Assembly (NCBI GenBank): GCA_024681475.1
Contig: JAILAT010000047.1
Location: forward strand, 21,635-85,634
Reading direction: 5' to 3'
Length of the DNA: 64,000 bases
Origin: Bacteroidales bacterium
Lineage (GTDB): Bacteria > Bacteroidota > Bacteroidia > Bacteroidales > P3
Of the stretch, positions 44,211-52,170 are shown in pieces (the first letter of the stretch is position 1; each line of letters opens with the position of its first letter). Under the pieces are notes generated by a model. The model was not told the DNA's origin and made no database searches. It worked only from the letters and a program-made list of their open reading frames with translations. Both the position numbers and the translations under genes were made by a program.

Positions 44211-44255
44211 GTCGTTTGCTTTGGACTATCGTACCGGCAGTTACCTCTTTTTGTG

Positions 44256-45239
44256 CTAATCGTCCAGAATGGCTGTCATGCCGGGGCGCAAGCCCTCGAT
44301 ACCTTCAGCAGGCACCACCTTGACGTCGAAGCTTTTCACGTCATATTGTCCGGCCGTCTTGGTGGCGCGCCATGTGGCGTAGCTCATCATGGCCTGTATC
44401 TTTTTCACCGTGCACTGATATTTCTGGTCGCCCAAAGCGGGAATTTTCACTGTCACTTCGGAGCCCACCTTCACATCTTTCAGCTTGTCCTCGCGGATGC
44501 TGAACGATATCCATTGGTCGCTCATGTCCAGAATCGACATCACCGGCGAGCCCGTGCCTATCAGGTCACCCATCTTGGCATACACCTCGGTCACCTCGCC
44601 GTCGCTGGGCGCTATCAGCCAACTGTCGTCAAGGTAGCTCTGCACCTCGGCCACGGCGCCGCCAGCCTGGTTTACCAGTGCTGCAGCTGCTGCAATATCC
44701 TCAGTCTGAGCACCTTCTTTAGCCATCAGGTACTGCTGCTCGGCGGCCAGCGCGTCGCTCTGCGAGACTTTATACTGCGCCTCCACTTCGTCGAACTTCT
44801 GTGCCGACACCACGCCCTTCTCGTAGAGACCTTTCACACGCTCATACGATTTGCGGTACACCTCCTGGGCTGCCAGCGCTTTCTGCCACACCTGGTAGGC
44901 CATCTCCACCTGCTGGTTGCGGGCGCCGTTGTTGGCTTTGCGGCTCTGTGCCGCCGCGGCGCTGCGCGCCGCAGCAGCCTGCTGCATCTTGGCGTCGACC
45001 TGCGGACTGTTGATGTGTGCCAGCGTATCGCCGGCATGTACCATATCGCCCTCTTGCACAAAAAGTTCGTCGATGCGGCCAGGCACCTTGTTCGACACGC
45101 GATACTCCGTGGCGTTGGCTTCGCCGGTAACAATCTCGGGCACAGGGCGTATTGCGAACAAGCCCACCAAGGCCACCACCACTACGGCAGCCACCACTAC
45201 GGCAAGTCCTACCATTAACGATTTGATGTTTTCTTTCAT
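44256..45239 (-). CDS. HlyD-family membrane fusion protein
   Basis: The 327-residue periplasmic adaptor has an N-terminal anchor (VGLAVVVAAVVVVALVGLF) and a split lipoyl domain (VPGRIDELFVQEGDMVHAGDTL near residues 50-70 and LIAPSDGEVTEVYAKMGDLIG near 210-230). The two halves flank an alpha-helical hairpin rich in Ala and Gln, and a beta-barrel domain follows (KDVKVGSEVTVKIPALG). It bridges the ABC-2 permeases and TolC. Confidence 0.92.
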   Translation of the reverse strand: MKENIKSLMVGLAVVVAAVVVVALVGLFAIRPVPEIVTGEANATEYRVSNKVPGRIDELFVQEGDMVHAGDTLAHINSPQVDAKMQQAAAARSAAAAQSRKANNGARNQQVEMAYQVWQKALAAQEVYRKSYERVKGLYEKGVVSAQKFDEVEAQYKVSQSDALAAEQQYLMAKEGAQTEDIAAAAALVNQAGGAVAEVQSYLDDSWLIAPSDGEVTEVYAKMGDLIGTGSPVMSILDMSDQWISFSIREDKLKDVKVGSEVTVKIPALGDQKYQCTVKKIQAMMSYATWRATKTAGQYDVKSFDVKVVPAEGIEGLRPGMTAILDD

Positions 45240-45299
45240 ATCGGTTATCTCTTATATTATTATCAATCAGTTTGTTGTTTCAATTTCGGGGTTCCTTTT

Positions 45300-46778
45300 T
45301 CATTCGCCCATCATCATGCGTAGGGTCGTTTTGCCCAGCTCTATCTCTATCGTGGCGTCGATCACCTCGCCTTCGGCTTTCATCCATGCTGTCTGCGCAG
45401 CCATCAGGTCGCTGCTGCTGCACATGCCCGATTTGTAGCTCTCGTCGGCCAGCCGCAGGTTTTCCTCGGCGTGTGCCAAGTTGCTCTCGGCCTGCACTTT
45501 CTTCTTGTACGACAGTTCCAGTTCGCAGCGAGTCTTCTCCACCTGCAGCTCTATCATCTCTTCGGCCTCCTTCATCTGGTAGCCTATCTCGCGCCGTTTG
45601 GCCTTGGCAGCCTTCACGGCGTAGGCGCCGCCCGGGTGGAAGATGGGGATGTTCACCGCCACGCCTGCTGTCAGCGTGCCGTTGAACTCGTTCTTGAAGC
45701 CGTCGAACATATTGGGGTTTGTCGCCAAGTATCCGCCCGTGGCTACGATGTTGGGTTTCAGCGACGAAGCCGCCATCCTGACACCCTGCTGGGCGATAGT
45801 GTCGCTGATGCGCAGCATCTTCATCTCGGCGCGGTGGGCCCACACGGAGTCCATATTGGCGCGGGGGATGGTCACCTCGCCGGCGTCGTCCATCATGTCG
45901 TCGCGAGCCAGCGAAACGACTTCGAAATCAGTGTTCAGCGGCATTCCGCAACGCTGTGCCAACAGCATTTTGGCCAGCACCAGACCGTTGGTGGCGTTGG
46001 TCAGCTGCATCTCCGCTTCGTTCAGTTTCACGCGCACCTGCGCCAAGTCGCCTTGCGTGGCCATCTCGGCAGCCACCATCTCCTCCACGTTGCCGTTCAG
46101 TGTGCGCAGCAGCTGGGCGTATTGTTCGGCCAACGCCTTTTTGTGCGTCACCGACACCACCTGCCAGTAGGCTTCGTCGACTTGTAGCAGCAAGTCGTCA
46201 CGTTGCTTATCGTATTGTATACCACTGAGTTCGTTCAGCATCTGCGTGGTGCGGTATGCCGCGCGCAGCTTGCCGCCGAGATAGATGGGCTGGGTCACCG
46301 TCACGGTACCCACCATCACGTTCGACATGTCCAGCTGCATCGCCGAGGTGATGTCGTGGCCCACGCCGTTGAGCGTGGTTTCCAGACGGGTATTGTTCAA
46401 TGTTCCGTTGATGATGCTTTCCAGCAGTTCGCTGGGCAGCCCCAGACCCGACAGCTGCTCAATCAGCGAATTGTTGATGCTGCCTTGGGCCGTGGTGCCC
46501 AAGTTGTTTATGCGGTCTTGCTGCTCCTGACTCAGCAGATGGATATTCTTGTCCATCCACATGTATGCGCCGTTGGCACTCACTTTGGGCAGCATCTGCC
46601 AGAGGGCGACCTTCTCAAGAGCCTCTGTTTCAATCTTTTTCTCCTCGGCTCTCTTCATGCTGTAGTTAGCCTCGAGCGCCATCTGGTGGCATTCCTCCAG
46701 CGTCAGCACCTGCTGTGCCATTGCTCCCCAACATAGTGCCGTCAGGATCAACAATATAATCAACTTCCTCATTGCCAT
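45300..46778 (-). CDS. TolC-family outer-membrane efflux protein
   Basis: The 492-residue protein has a signal peptide (KLIILLILTALCWGAMAQ). Two OEP-type helical repeats follow (LEECHQMALEANYSMKRAEEKK and a second near residue 330), plus long coiled coils (ESNLAHAEENLRLADESYKSG). It would trimerise as the outer-membrane duct for the exporter. It is the first gene of the six-gene operon. A TATTTTTG on the minus strand at 47007-47000 is the best promoter candidate. Confidence 0.92.
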   Translation of the reverse strand: MAMRKLIILLILTALCWGAMAQQVLTLEECHQMALEANYSMKRAEEKKIETEALEKVALWQMLPKVSANGAYMWMDKNIHLLSQEQQDRINNLGTTAQGSINNSLIEQLSGLGLPSELLESIINGTLNNTRLETTLNGVGHDITSAMQLDMSNVMVGTVTVTQPIYLGGKLRAAYRTTQMLNELSGIQYDKQRDDLLLQVDEAYWQVVSVTHKKALAEQYAQLLRTLNGNVEEMVAAEMATQGDLAQVRVKLNEAEMQLTNATNGLVLAKMLLAQRCGMPLNTDFEVVSLARDDMMDDAGEVTIPRANMDSVWAHRAEMKMLRISDTIAQQGVRMAASSLKPNIVATGGYLATNPNMFDGFKNEFNGTLTAGVAVNIPIFHPGGAYAVKAAKAKRREIGYQMKEAEEMIELQVEKTRCELELSYKKKVQAESNLAHAEENLRLADESYKSGMCSSSDLMAAQTAWMKAEGEVIDATIEIELGKTTLRMMMGE

Positions 46779-47106
46779 TATTATTTTTGTCTCTTATTCT
46801 TATTATTAGCTCTTAAATGGCTGCAAAAATACTAATCTCTCGTCGTTAATGGTCACATTGTGCTTCCGAAATGTTAAAAACCGCCGCTGAAGCGTCTTTT
46901 TTAGCTTTCGAAAGAATCTCCCCGTTCCTGTTCTTTTTGTCTTTTTCACATTCAATCTCTGCTAATTAAGGCCTGTCTCTCCAGTCATTTTTCAGGGTGC
47001 AAAAATATATCTTTTTTGAGGAATGGCAATCCTGATGAGCCAACTTTATGTTTTATTAAGAATAGAGCAATGTTTTTTCTATGTCTACAGACTGGGGATA
47101 ATACAA
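46779..47106. other. Intergenic region upstream of the exporter operon
   Basis: No gene is seen. Two minus-strand TATTTTTG boxes occur (46831-46824 and 47007-47000). The latter has ATTG 19 nt upstream, giving a leader of about 220 nt before tolC. Confidence 0.4.
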
Positions 47107-47138
47107 ACATACGGGGCGGCTTGGCCGCCCCGTATGTT
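47107..47138 (-). terminator. Terminator after the CoA-transferase/ammonia-lyase fusion gene
   Basis: ACATACGGGGCGGC, short loop, GCCGCCCCGTATGT is a perfect 14-bp stem lying 34 bp past the fusion gene stop. Confidence 0.85.
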
Positions 47139-47171
47139 ATTGATATAGCTGTGCGTTATAGCGTTAGCTGT

Positions 47172-48212
47172 TTATTTGTTCTTGCGCTGGCACTCTTTGG
47201 GGGTTACGCAGGTACCCGTGGCGCGGCACACGAGGATTTTCTCCTCGAGCACGTCGGCGGCGCTGGCATTGATGTCGGGACGTGTCTTGATGACCTTGTA
47301 AGCCTCGAAGGACATCTTGCGCGACGTGTTGCCCACATGGGTGATTTCGCCGTAAGCCTCGATGTAGTCGCCGGCGTAGACGGGAGCCTTGAATTCCACC
47401 ATGTCGTAGGCGCAGAAGAGGCCTTCGTCGCCGTCCTGGATAATCAACAGCTCGGTAGCCACGTCGCCGAAGAGGTGCAGCATGTGGGCACCGTCAACGA
47501 GGTTGCCGCCGTAGTGTGCATCCTTTGCGCTCATGCGTACGCGCAGCATGGATTTCACTTTCACCTCTTTCTGGATGATGTAGTCCACGAAGAGGGCAGG
47601 GGTCTTCACGTTCTCGGGAGCAATGCTGCCTGTGGGGACAATCTCCTGAGGTTCAACTATCACCATGTCGGCTGCCGTAGCCATCATGGGGCAGAAGTTC
47701 TGCGAGGTGCCTTTGTAAACCAGGTTGCCGTCCTCGTCGCAGATGTTGGCGCCGATGATGGCCACGTCGGCATGCACGGGTTTCTCGAGGAGATACTCCT
47801 TGCCGTCGACGGTGACTTTTTCCTTGCCGTTCTCCACGATGGTGCCCAGACCCGTCTGGGTCAGCACTCCGCCGAGGCCTGCGCCGGCGGCGCGGATCTG
47901 CTCAGCCAAGGTGCCCTGGGGCTGCAGCGTGACGTTCAGCTCGCCAGCGTTCATCTGGTCGATGGTGTTGTTGTTGGTGCCGATGTGGGTGGCAATCAGG
48001 TTCTTGACCTGATGGTTGGTGATGAGCTTGCCCACGCCGACCTCAGGATAGGCGGTGTCGTTGCAGATGATGGTCAAATCCTTGACGCCTTTTTCAACCA
48101 GGGCGTCGATGAGGGTGATGGGGTTGCCTACACCCAAAAATCCGCCGACCATGATGGTCATGCCGTCGTGAATTTTTTCAGCAGCTTGCTGTACAGTAAC
48201 GAATTTGTTCAT
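47172..48212 (-). CDS. Fusion of acyl-CoA:acetate/acetoacetate CoA-transferase subunit A with 3-aminobutyryl-CoA ammonia-lyase
   Basis: The 346-residue protein joins two complete enzymes of lysine/butyrate fermentation. Residues 1-217 match AtoD-type CoA-transferase subunit A ([63 protein letters not shown]). Residues 221-346 match Kal ([68 protein letters not shown]), a hotdog-fold lyase that removes ammonia from 3-aminobutyryl-CoA to give crotonyl-CoA. Only two or three residues separate the parts. Subunit B (AtoA) and other kam/kce/kdd genes are not adjacent. ATG 48212 begins the AtoD-like sequence; upstream in-frame codons are not conserved. Confidence 0.88.
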   Translation of the reverse strand: MNKFVTVQQAAEKIHDGMTIMVGGFLGVGNPITLIDALVEKGVKDLTIICNDTAYPEVGVGKLITNHQVKNLIATHIGTNNNTIDQMNAGELNVTLQPQGTLAEQIRAAGAGLGGVLTQTGLGTIVENGKEKVTVDGKEYLLEKPVHADVAIIGANICDEDGNLVYKGTSQNFCPMMATAADMVIVEPQEIVPTGSIAPENVKTPALFVDYIIQKEVKVKSMLRVRMSAKDAHYGGNLVDGAHMLHLFGDVATELLIIQDGDEGLFCAYDMVEFKAPVYAGDYIEAYGEITHVGNTSRKMSFEAYKVIKTRPDINASAADVLEEKILVCRATGTCVTPKECQRKNK

Positions 48213-48390
48213 ATTTACACTATTTTTATTGTTTATCGAAATGTTGTAATCTACTGGCATACAGTTACGTGAGAGGAGATAACCCCCTCTTTCGGCTCCT
48301 GGTTTGCCGACTGCAAATATAACATTTTTTTTGTAATTGTCTTTTTTTACATAATATTTTCATCCCTTTTTCGTTATGGCGAGAGATTAA

Positions 48391-48422
48391 TTTGGTGCAT
48401 TGGGAAAAATGTAGTATTTTTG
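48391..48422 (+). promoter_or_regulatory. Promoter of the secreted protein-GtrA-peptidase unit
   Basis: TTTG (48391-48394), exactly 20 nt, TATTTTTG (48415-48422), 24 bp before the ATG. Confidence 0.8.
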
Positions 48423-48446
48423 CAATGCCAAAATAGAACGTTTGTT

Positions 48447-49079
48447 ATGAAGAAATTAACCCTTATTCTGGGCCTTACTATGCTGATTTCCAGTGCTGCG
48501 ATGGCTCAGGAATATGTTGTTCCCGAAGAGGTGTGGTACCACACCGAAGTGATGGGAAGTAACTACCACGGCTATGTTTTCAACAAGGATTGGGAGGTCG
48601 ACATTCTGGTGGAAAACCAGGACGGCCGCTTCACGCCCGACGACATCGACATCGCCAAGGCCGAGAAGATGATGCAGAAAAAGATAGCCTATCTGAACCG
48701 CGAGCATGAGAACCAGGAAGGCATGTGCCCCATCATCGACGAGCACCTCACCAAATACACCCGCCAGTATGTAGGCTTCACCGACATCCATGGCTATAAG
48801 ATTGTGTGGATCAACGGTGTGTGGGACGAAAAGATGAGCAAGCAACTGTCGCAGGACTTGGTGTTGGCATCGGGTGGCTGCGGTCACTATTGGCATATCA
48901 AAGTGAACCTCGACACCGAGAAGGTGTATGGCTTGGAAGTGAACGAAGACGGTGACATCCAGTACATTCCGCGCAAGAAGAAACCGGGTCCCCGCATCTC
49001 CAAACCCAAGAACGACTACAAAGTGCAGCGCATCCGCAAGACGGGCATCATGCACAACGCCGACGAAAAGAAGTTCTAA
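48447..49079 (+). CDS. Secreted protein of unknown function
   Basis: The 210-residue protein has a clear signal peptide (KKLTLILGLTMLISSAAMAQ). The mature part is rich in Tyr, Asp and Lys, with GMCPIIDEHLTKYTRQYVGF, VWINGVWDEKM and a His/Gly/Cys patch ASGGCGHYWHIKVNL, and a basic, proline-containing tail (RKKKPGPRISKPKN). The family is not recognised; it looks like a small periplasmic protein. It heads a plus-strand unit with GtrA, an M14 peptidase and a glycosyltransferase. Confidence 0.65.
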   Translation: MKKLTLILGLTMLISSAAMAQEYVVPEEVWYHTEVMGSNYHGYVFNKDWEVDILVENQDGRFTPDDIDIAKAEKMMQKKIAYLNREHENQEGMCPIIDEHLTKYTRQYVGFTDIHGYKIVWINGVWDEKMSKQLSQDLVLASGGCGHYWHIKVNLDTEKVYGLEVNEDGDIQYIPRKKKPGPRISKPKNDYKVQRIRKTGIMHNADEKKF

Positions 49080-49085
49080 CCTGCG

Positions 49086-49508
49086 ATGCCACTGCTGTTT
49101 TCCACCGCCTCACTGCTTGAGAAGGCTTTCCTGTTGCGCTTCCTGCGTTTCTGCGTGGTCGGAGTCTCTGGCACCGCTGTCGATTTTGGCCTCACCTGGT
49201 TCTTCAAGGAGATTGTCAAAGTGCCCAAATTCCTGGCCAACACCATCGGTTTTGTCTGCGCCGCCACGAGCAACTATTTCCTCAACCGCATCTGGACATG
49301 GAACTCCGACAACCCCAATGTGGGCACCGAGTATCTCAAATTCTTTATTGTGTCGCTTCTGGGTCTTGGTCTCAACACGTTGATTCTGTGGCTTTGCAAC
49401 GAGAAGCTGAAGCTCAACTTCTATTTCTCCAAGGTGCTGGCCACGGGCGTGGTGATGCTGTGGAACTTCTTCGCCAACAATTTCTTTACCTTCGCCGCTG
49501 TGGCGTAG
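49086..49508 (+). CDS. GtrA-family membrane protein
   Basis: The 140-residue protein has four transmembrane helices and the GtrA marks FLRFCVVGVSGTAVDFGLTW, ATSNYFLNRIWTW near residue 60 and MLWNFFANNFFTF at the end. GtrA-type proteins help move undecaprenyl-linked sugars across the membrane for O-antigen or teichoic acid glucosylation. A glycosyltransferase lies two genes downstream and may be the partner, but it lacks membrane helices typical of GtrB. It is 6 bp after the secreted protein. Confidence 0.9.
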   Translation: MPLLFSTASLLEKAFLLRFLRFCVVGVSGTAVDFGLTWFFKEIVKVPKFLANTIGFVCAATSNYFLNRIWTWNSDNPNVGTEYLKFFIVSLLGLGLNTLILWLCNEKLKLNFYFSKVLATGVVMLWNFFANNFFTFAAVA

Positions 49509-49547
49509 CATATTATATTGAACAACAGAATAATTGGAGATTGCTTC

Positions 49548-50798
49548 ATGAAAAGACTGATACTTTTTCTTGCCTCTTTCGCCCTGGTGACGGCAAGCCA
49601 GGCACAACTGAAACCGCGTTCCGACGCCTTCCCTTGGGTGCCGGAGCCTGAACCCAAGGTGGTCAACATGGCCTCAAGCGTCGAGCAGATGGCCAATTGG
49701 AATCGCTATCCCACCTACAGCACCTATCTGGCCATGATGCAGCAGTGGGCCGAGAACTATCCGAATCTTTGTTCGGTCGACACCATAGGAACCTCGACGA
49801 AAGGCCGTTTGGTGCTGGCCATGCACATCGTCCCCCACGATGATGCCGACATTGTCCGTCCGCAGTTTTTCTACTCCTCCACCATCCATGGCGACGAGGT
49901 GACGGGCTTTGTGATGATGCTGCGTCTCATCGACACCCTGCTCAAAGGCTATGGCACCAATCCCGACTACACGCAGCTGATGAACCACGTGGACATCACC
50001 ATCAATCCCCTGGCCAATCCCGACGGCACCTACAGAGGCGGCGACAATACCCTTTCCGGCGCCATGCGCTACAACGGAAACTATGTCGACTTGAATCGCA
50101 ATTTCCCCGACCCATTCGGCACGCCGCCCATCGACGCGCAGCAGAAAGAGGTGACCGACATGATTGCCTATTTCTCCTCCCGCCACTTTGTCCTCTCGGC
50201 CAACCTCCACGGCGGCGCCGAGGTGATGAACTATCCTTGGGACAGCTTCACGTCGTCGCAGAATTTACACCCCTATCATGAGTGGTGGAGAGATGTCTGC
50301 AAGCGTTTTATCGACACCACGCGCAGCTTCAGCAACTCCCATTTCCGCGACGTGACCAGCGAGGGCTATATCGTTGGCGGCGACTGGTATGTGATTCCCA
50401 ACGGCCGACAAGATTACGTCAACTATGTGCACAACTGTCTGGAAATGACCATGGAAATCTCCGTCGACAAGAAACTGTCGAGCGACGAGTTGCCCGAATA
50501 CTGGCGTTTCCTGCAGCATTCGCTGGTCAATTATATCCGCGAGATTCTCACGCTGCCCAATACGGTCGACATCGTTCAGCCCTCTGACAGCATGGCGTTT
50601 AGCTGCTATCCCAACCCCACAAGCAGCTGGGTGCGGCTGAGCGCCCCTGCCCCCTACGAGGTGATGCTCTTCAGCGCCAACGGCGCTCTTGTCCAGCGCC
50701 TGCCAGCCGGCACGGAATATGTTGATATGCAGTCGCTCCACAAGGGCGTCTACCTGCTGCGTTGCGGAGGCCATACCGCTAAAATCGTCAAACAGTGA
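49548..50798 (+). CDS. Secreted M14 zinc carboxypeptidase with T9SS sorting domain
   Basis: The 416-residue protein has a signal peptide (RLILFLASFALVTASQAQ), an M14 metallopeptidase domain (residues 40-330) and a C-terminal type A sorting domain (CYPNPTSSWVRLSAPAPYEV, then GVYLLRCGGHTAKIVKQ). Zinc ligands His114 and Glu117 are in STIHGDEVTG and His221 is in ANLHGGAEV; the catalytic Glu303 is in MTMEISVDK. ATG 49548 gives the signal peptide. It should act outside the cell on peptides or cell-wall material. Its stop overlaps the next start as GTGA. Confidence 0.93.
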   Translation: MKRLILFLASFALVTASQAQLKPRSDAFPWVPEPEPKVVNMASSVEQMANWNRYPTYSTYLAMMQQWAENYPNLCSVDTIGTSTKGRLVLAMHIVPHDDADIVRPQFFYSSTIHGDEVTGFVMMLRLIDTLLKGYGTNPDYTQLMNHVDITINPLANPDGTYRGGDNTLSGAMRYNGNYVDLNRNFPDPFGTPPIDAQQKEVTDMIAYFSSRHFVLSANLHGGAEVMNYPWDSFTSSQNLHPYHEWWRDVCKRFIDTTRSFSNSHFRDVTSEGYIVGGDWYVIPNGRQDYVNYVHNCLEMTMEISVDKKLSSDELPEYWRFLQHSLVNYIREILTLPNTVDIVQPSDSMAFSCYPNPTSSWVRLSAPAPYEVMLFSANGALVQRLPAGTEYVDMQSLHKGVYLLRCGGHTAKIVKQ

Positions 50799-52027
50799 GT
50801 CGTTACAGCCACTTGGCTGTGGCCATCCCCATGATGGCCGAGCGCGACAATATTGCCGCGTTGCTCGACAATCTTCGTCGTCAGACGCTCCATCATTTTA
50901 CCGTCTATTGTTGTGTCAACAACCCCGAGGGATGGGCGAATAGCGCAGACCCCTGGGATCATGATGTTTACGAGCAGAATCAGGACACCCTCGCTATGCT
51001 GCGCGGCGCGGGCGACATCACGCTGAAGGTGATGGATTGCAGCAGCCCGGGCTGTGGGCAGTCTTCCAAGCAGCGCGGCGTGGGCTGGGCTCGAAAGCGC
51101 CTCTTCGAGCAAGTCTGCGAGGATTGCCGGGCAACCCTGACCGACGACAGTACGCTGATAGTCAGTATGGATGCCGACACGGCTTTCCCTGTTTCCTATT
51201 TGGAATCTGTGCTGGCCACCATGAGCGGCAACCCCGCTCTGGCCGCTTTGGCGGTGCCCTACTATCATCCTTTGAGTGGCCACGAGGCTTCTGACCGTGC
51301 CATGTTGCGCTATGAGCTGTATATGCGTCACTACGCCATAAGTCTCATGGAATCAGGCATTCCCTATTGCTTCACTGCGCTGGGCAGCGCGATGGTCTTC
51401 CCCGTGTGGGCTTACCGCCGTGTCGGCGGCATCACCCCCTTGCAGGGAGGCGAGGACTTCTATCTGATGCAGAAATTCGCCAAGACGGGGCATATTGGAC
51501 TCTGGCTATCAGACGCTTCCGATTCCAGCGGTGCGACACCCTGCTGCGTCCGTCCCCAGGGCCGCCCGTCGTGCAGAGTCCCTTTCGGCACAGGTCCCGC
51601 TATCGCCAAAGGCCTTGATTCCATAGAAGATAGCTATCCTTTCTATCCAGCCGAAGGTTTCGCTGCGGTGCGCGACACCTACGCGCTGTTTCCACAATTG
51701 TACGACGCTGAGGTGGAGACTCCAATGAGTGCTTTTCTCCGTCAGCAGCTGAAGACGGAAAACCTCTGGCAGCCGCTGCGTAAAAATTTTAGAACAAGAG
51801 AGTTGTTCGTCCACGCGTGCCAAGAGCGCGTCGACGGACTCCGTATACTCCAATACCTGAAGACCTTTCCCCTCCGCATGGCCGAAGAGGAGCTTGGCGC
51901 ATTCTGCCGTAAGCATAATATCCCGATAGCGCCGTCCTTCAGTTTCAAAATCACGCCGATATCCGACATCAACAATCTCCGCGACGCCTTCTTTGCGCTG
52001 GAATGCCGTCTCCGGAAGCGGTTGTAA
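50795..52027 (+). CDS. Family 2-like glycosyltransferase
   Basis: The 410-residue protein has a GT-A fold: HLAVAIPMMAERDNIAALLDNL at the start, the metal-binding VSMDADTAFP near residue 127 and EDFYLMQKFAKTG near residue 225. The C-terminal 150 residues (FFALECRLRKRL and before) are helical. No transmembrane segment is obvious. The donor and acceptor are unknown. The GTG at 50795 overlaps the peptidase stop and is the best start, since no ATG precedes the conserved first strand. Confidence 0.82.
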   Translation: MSRYSHLAVAIPMMAERDNIAALLDNLRRQTLHHFTVYCCVNNPEGWANSADPWDHDVYEQNQDTLAMLRGAGDITLKVMDCSSPGCGQSSKQRGVGWARKRLFEQVCEDCRATLTDDSTLIVSMDADTAFPVSYLESVLATMSGNPALAALAVPYYHPLSGHEASDRAMLRYELYMRHYAISLMESGIPYCFTALGSAMVFPVWAYRRVGGITPLQGGEDFYLMQKFAKTGHIGLWLSDASDSSGATPCCVRPQGRPSCRVPFGTGPAIAKGLDSIEDSYPFYPAEGFAAVRDTYALFPQLYDAEVETPMSAFLRQQLKTENLWQPLRKNFRTRELFVHACQERVDGLRILQYLKTFPLRMAEEELGAFCRKHNIPIAPSFSFKITPISDINNLRDAFFALECRLRKRL

Positions 52028-52058
52028 CAGCACGAAATGGGCAAAAAGTCAAAATAAT

Positions 52059-52089
52059 TTTGCCATTTCACTAAAAATGTGTATTTTTG
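52059..52089 (+). promoter_or_regulatory. Promoter of the phosphohexomutase gene
   Basis: TTTG (52059-52062), 19 nt, TATTTTTG (52082-52089), giving a leader of about 75 nt. Confidence 0.75.
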
Positions 52090-52170
52090 CAATTCGAAAT
52101 AGCCTGCAAAGGGCTCTGTTGAATCATGCTGTTATTGCATGTAATGAATAATTTATAAAGTATTAAAGAT

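Noticed and set aside
47140-47165. A third copy of the 10.1/12.0 kb shared element
   Set aside because: Only about 12 bases (TATAACGCACA on the minus strand) match, and the rest of the 69 bp does not.
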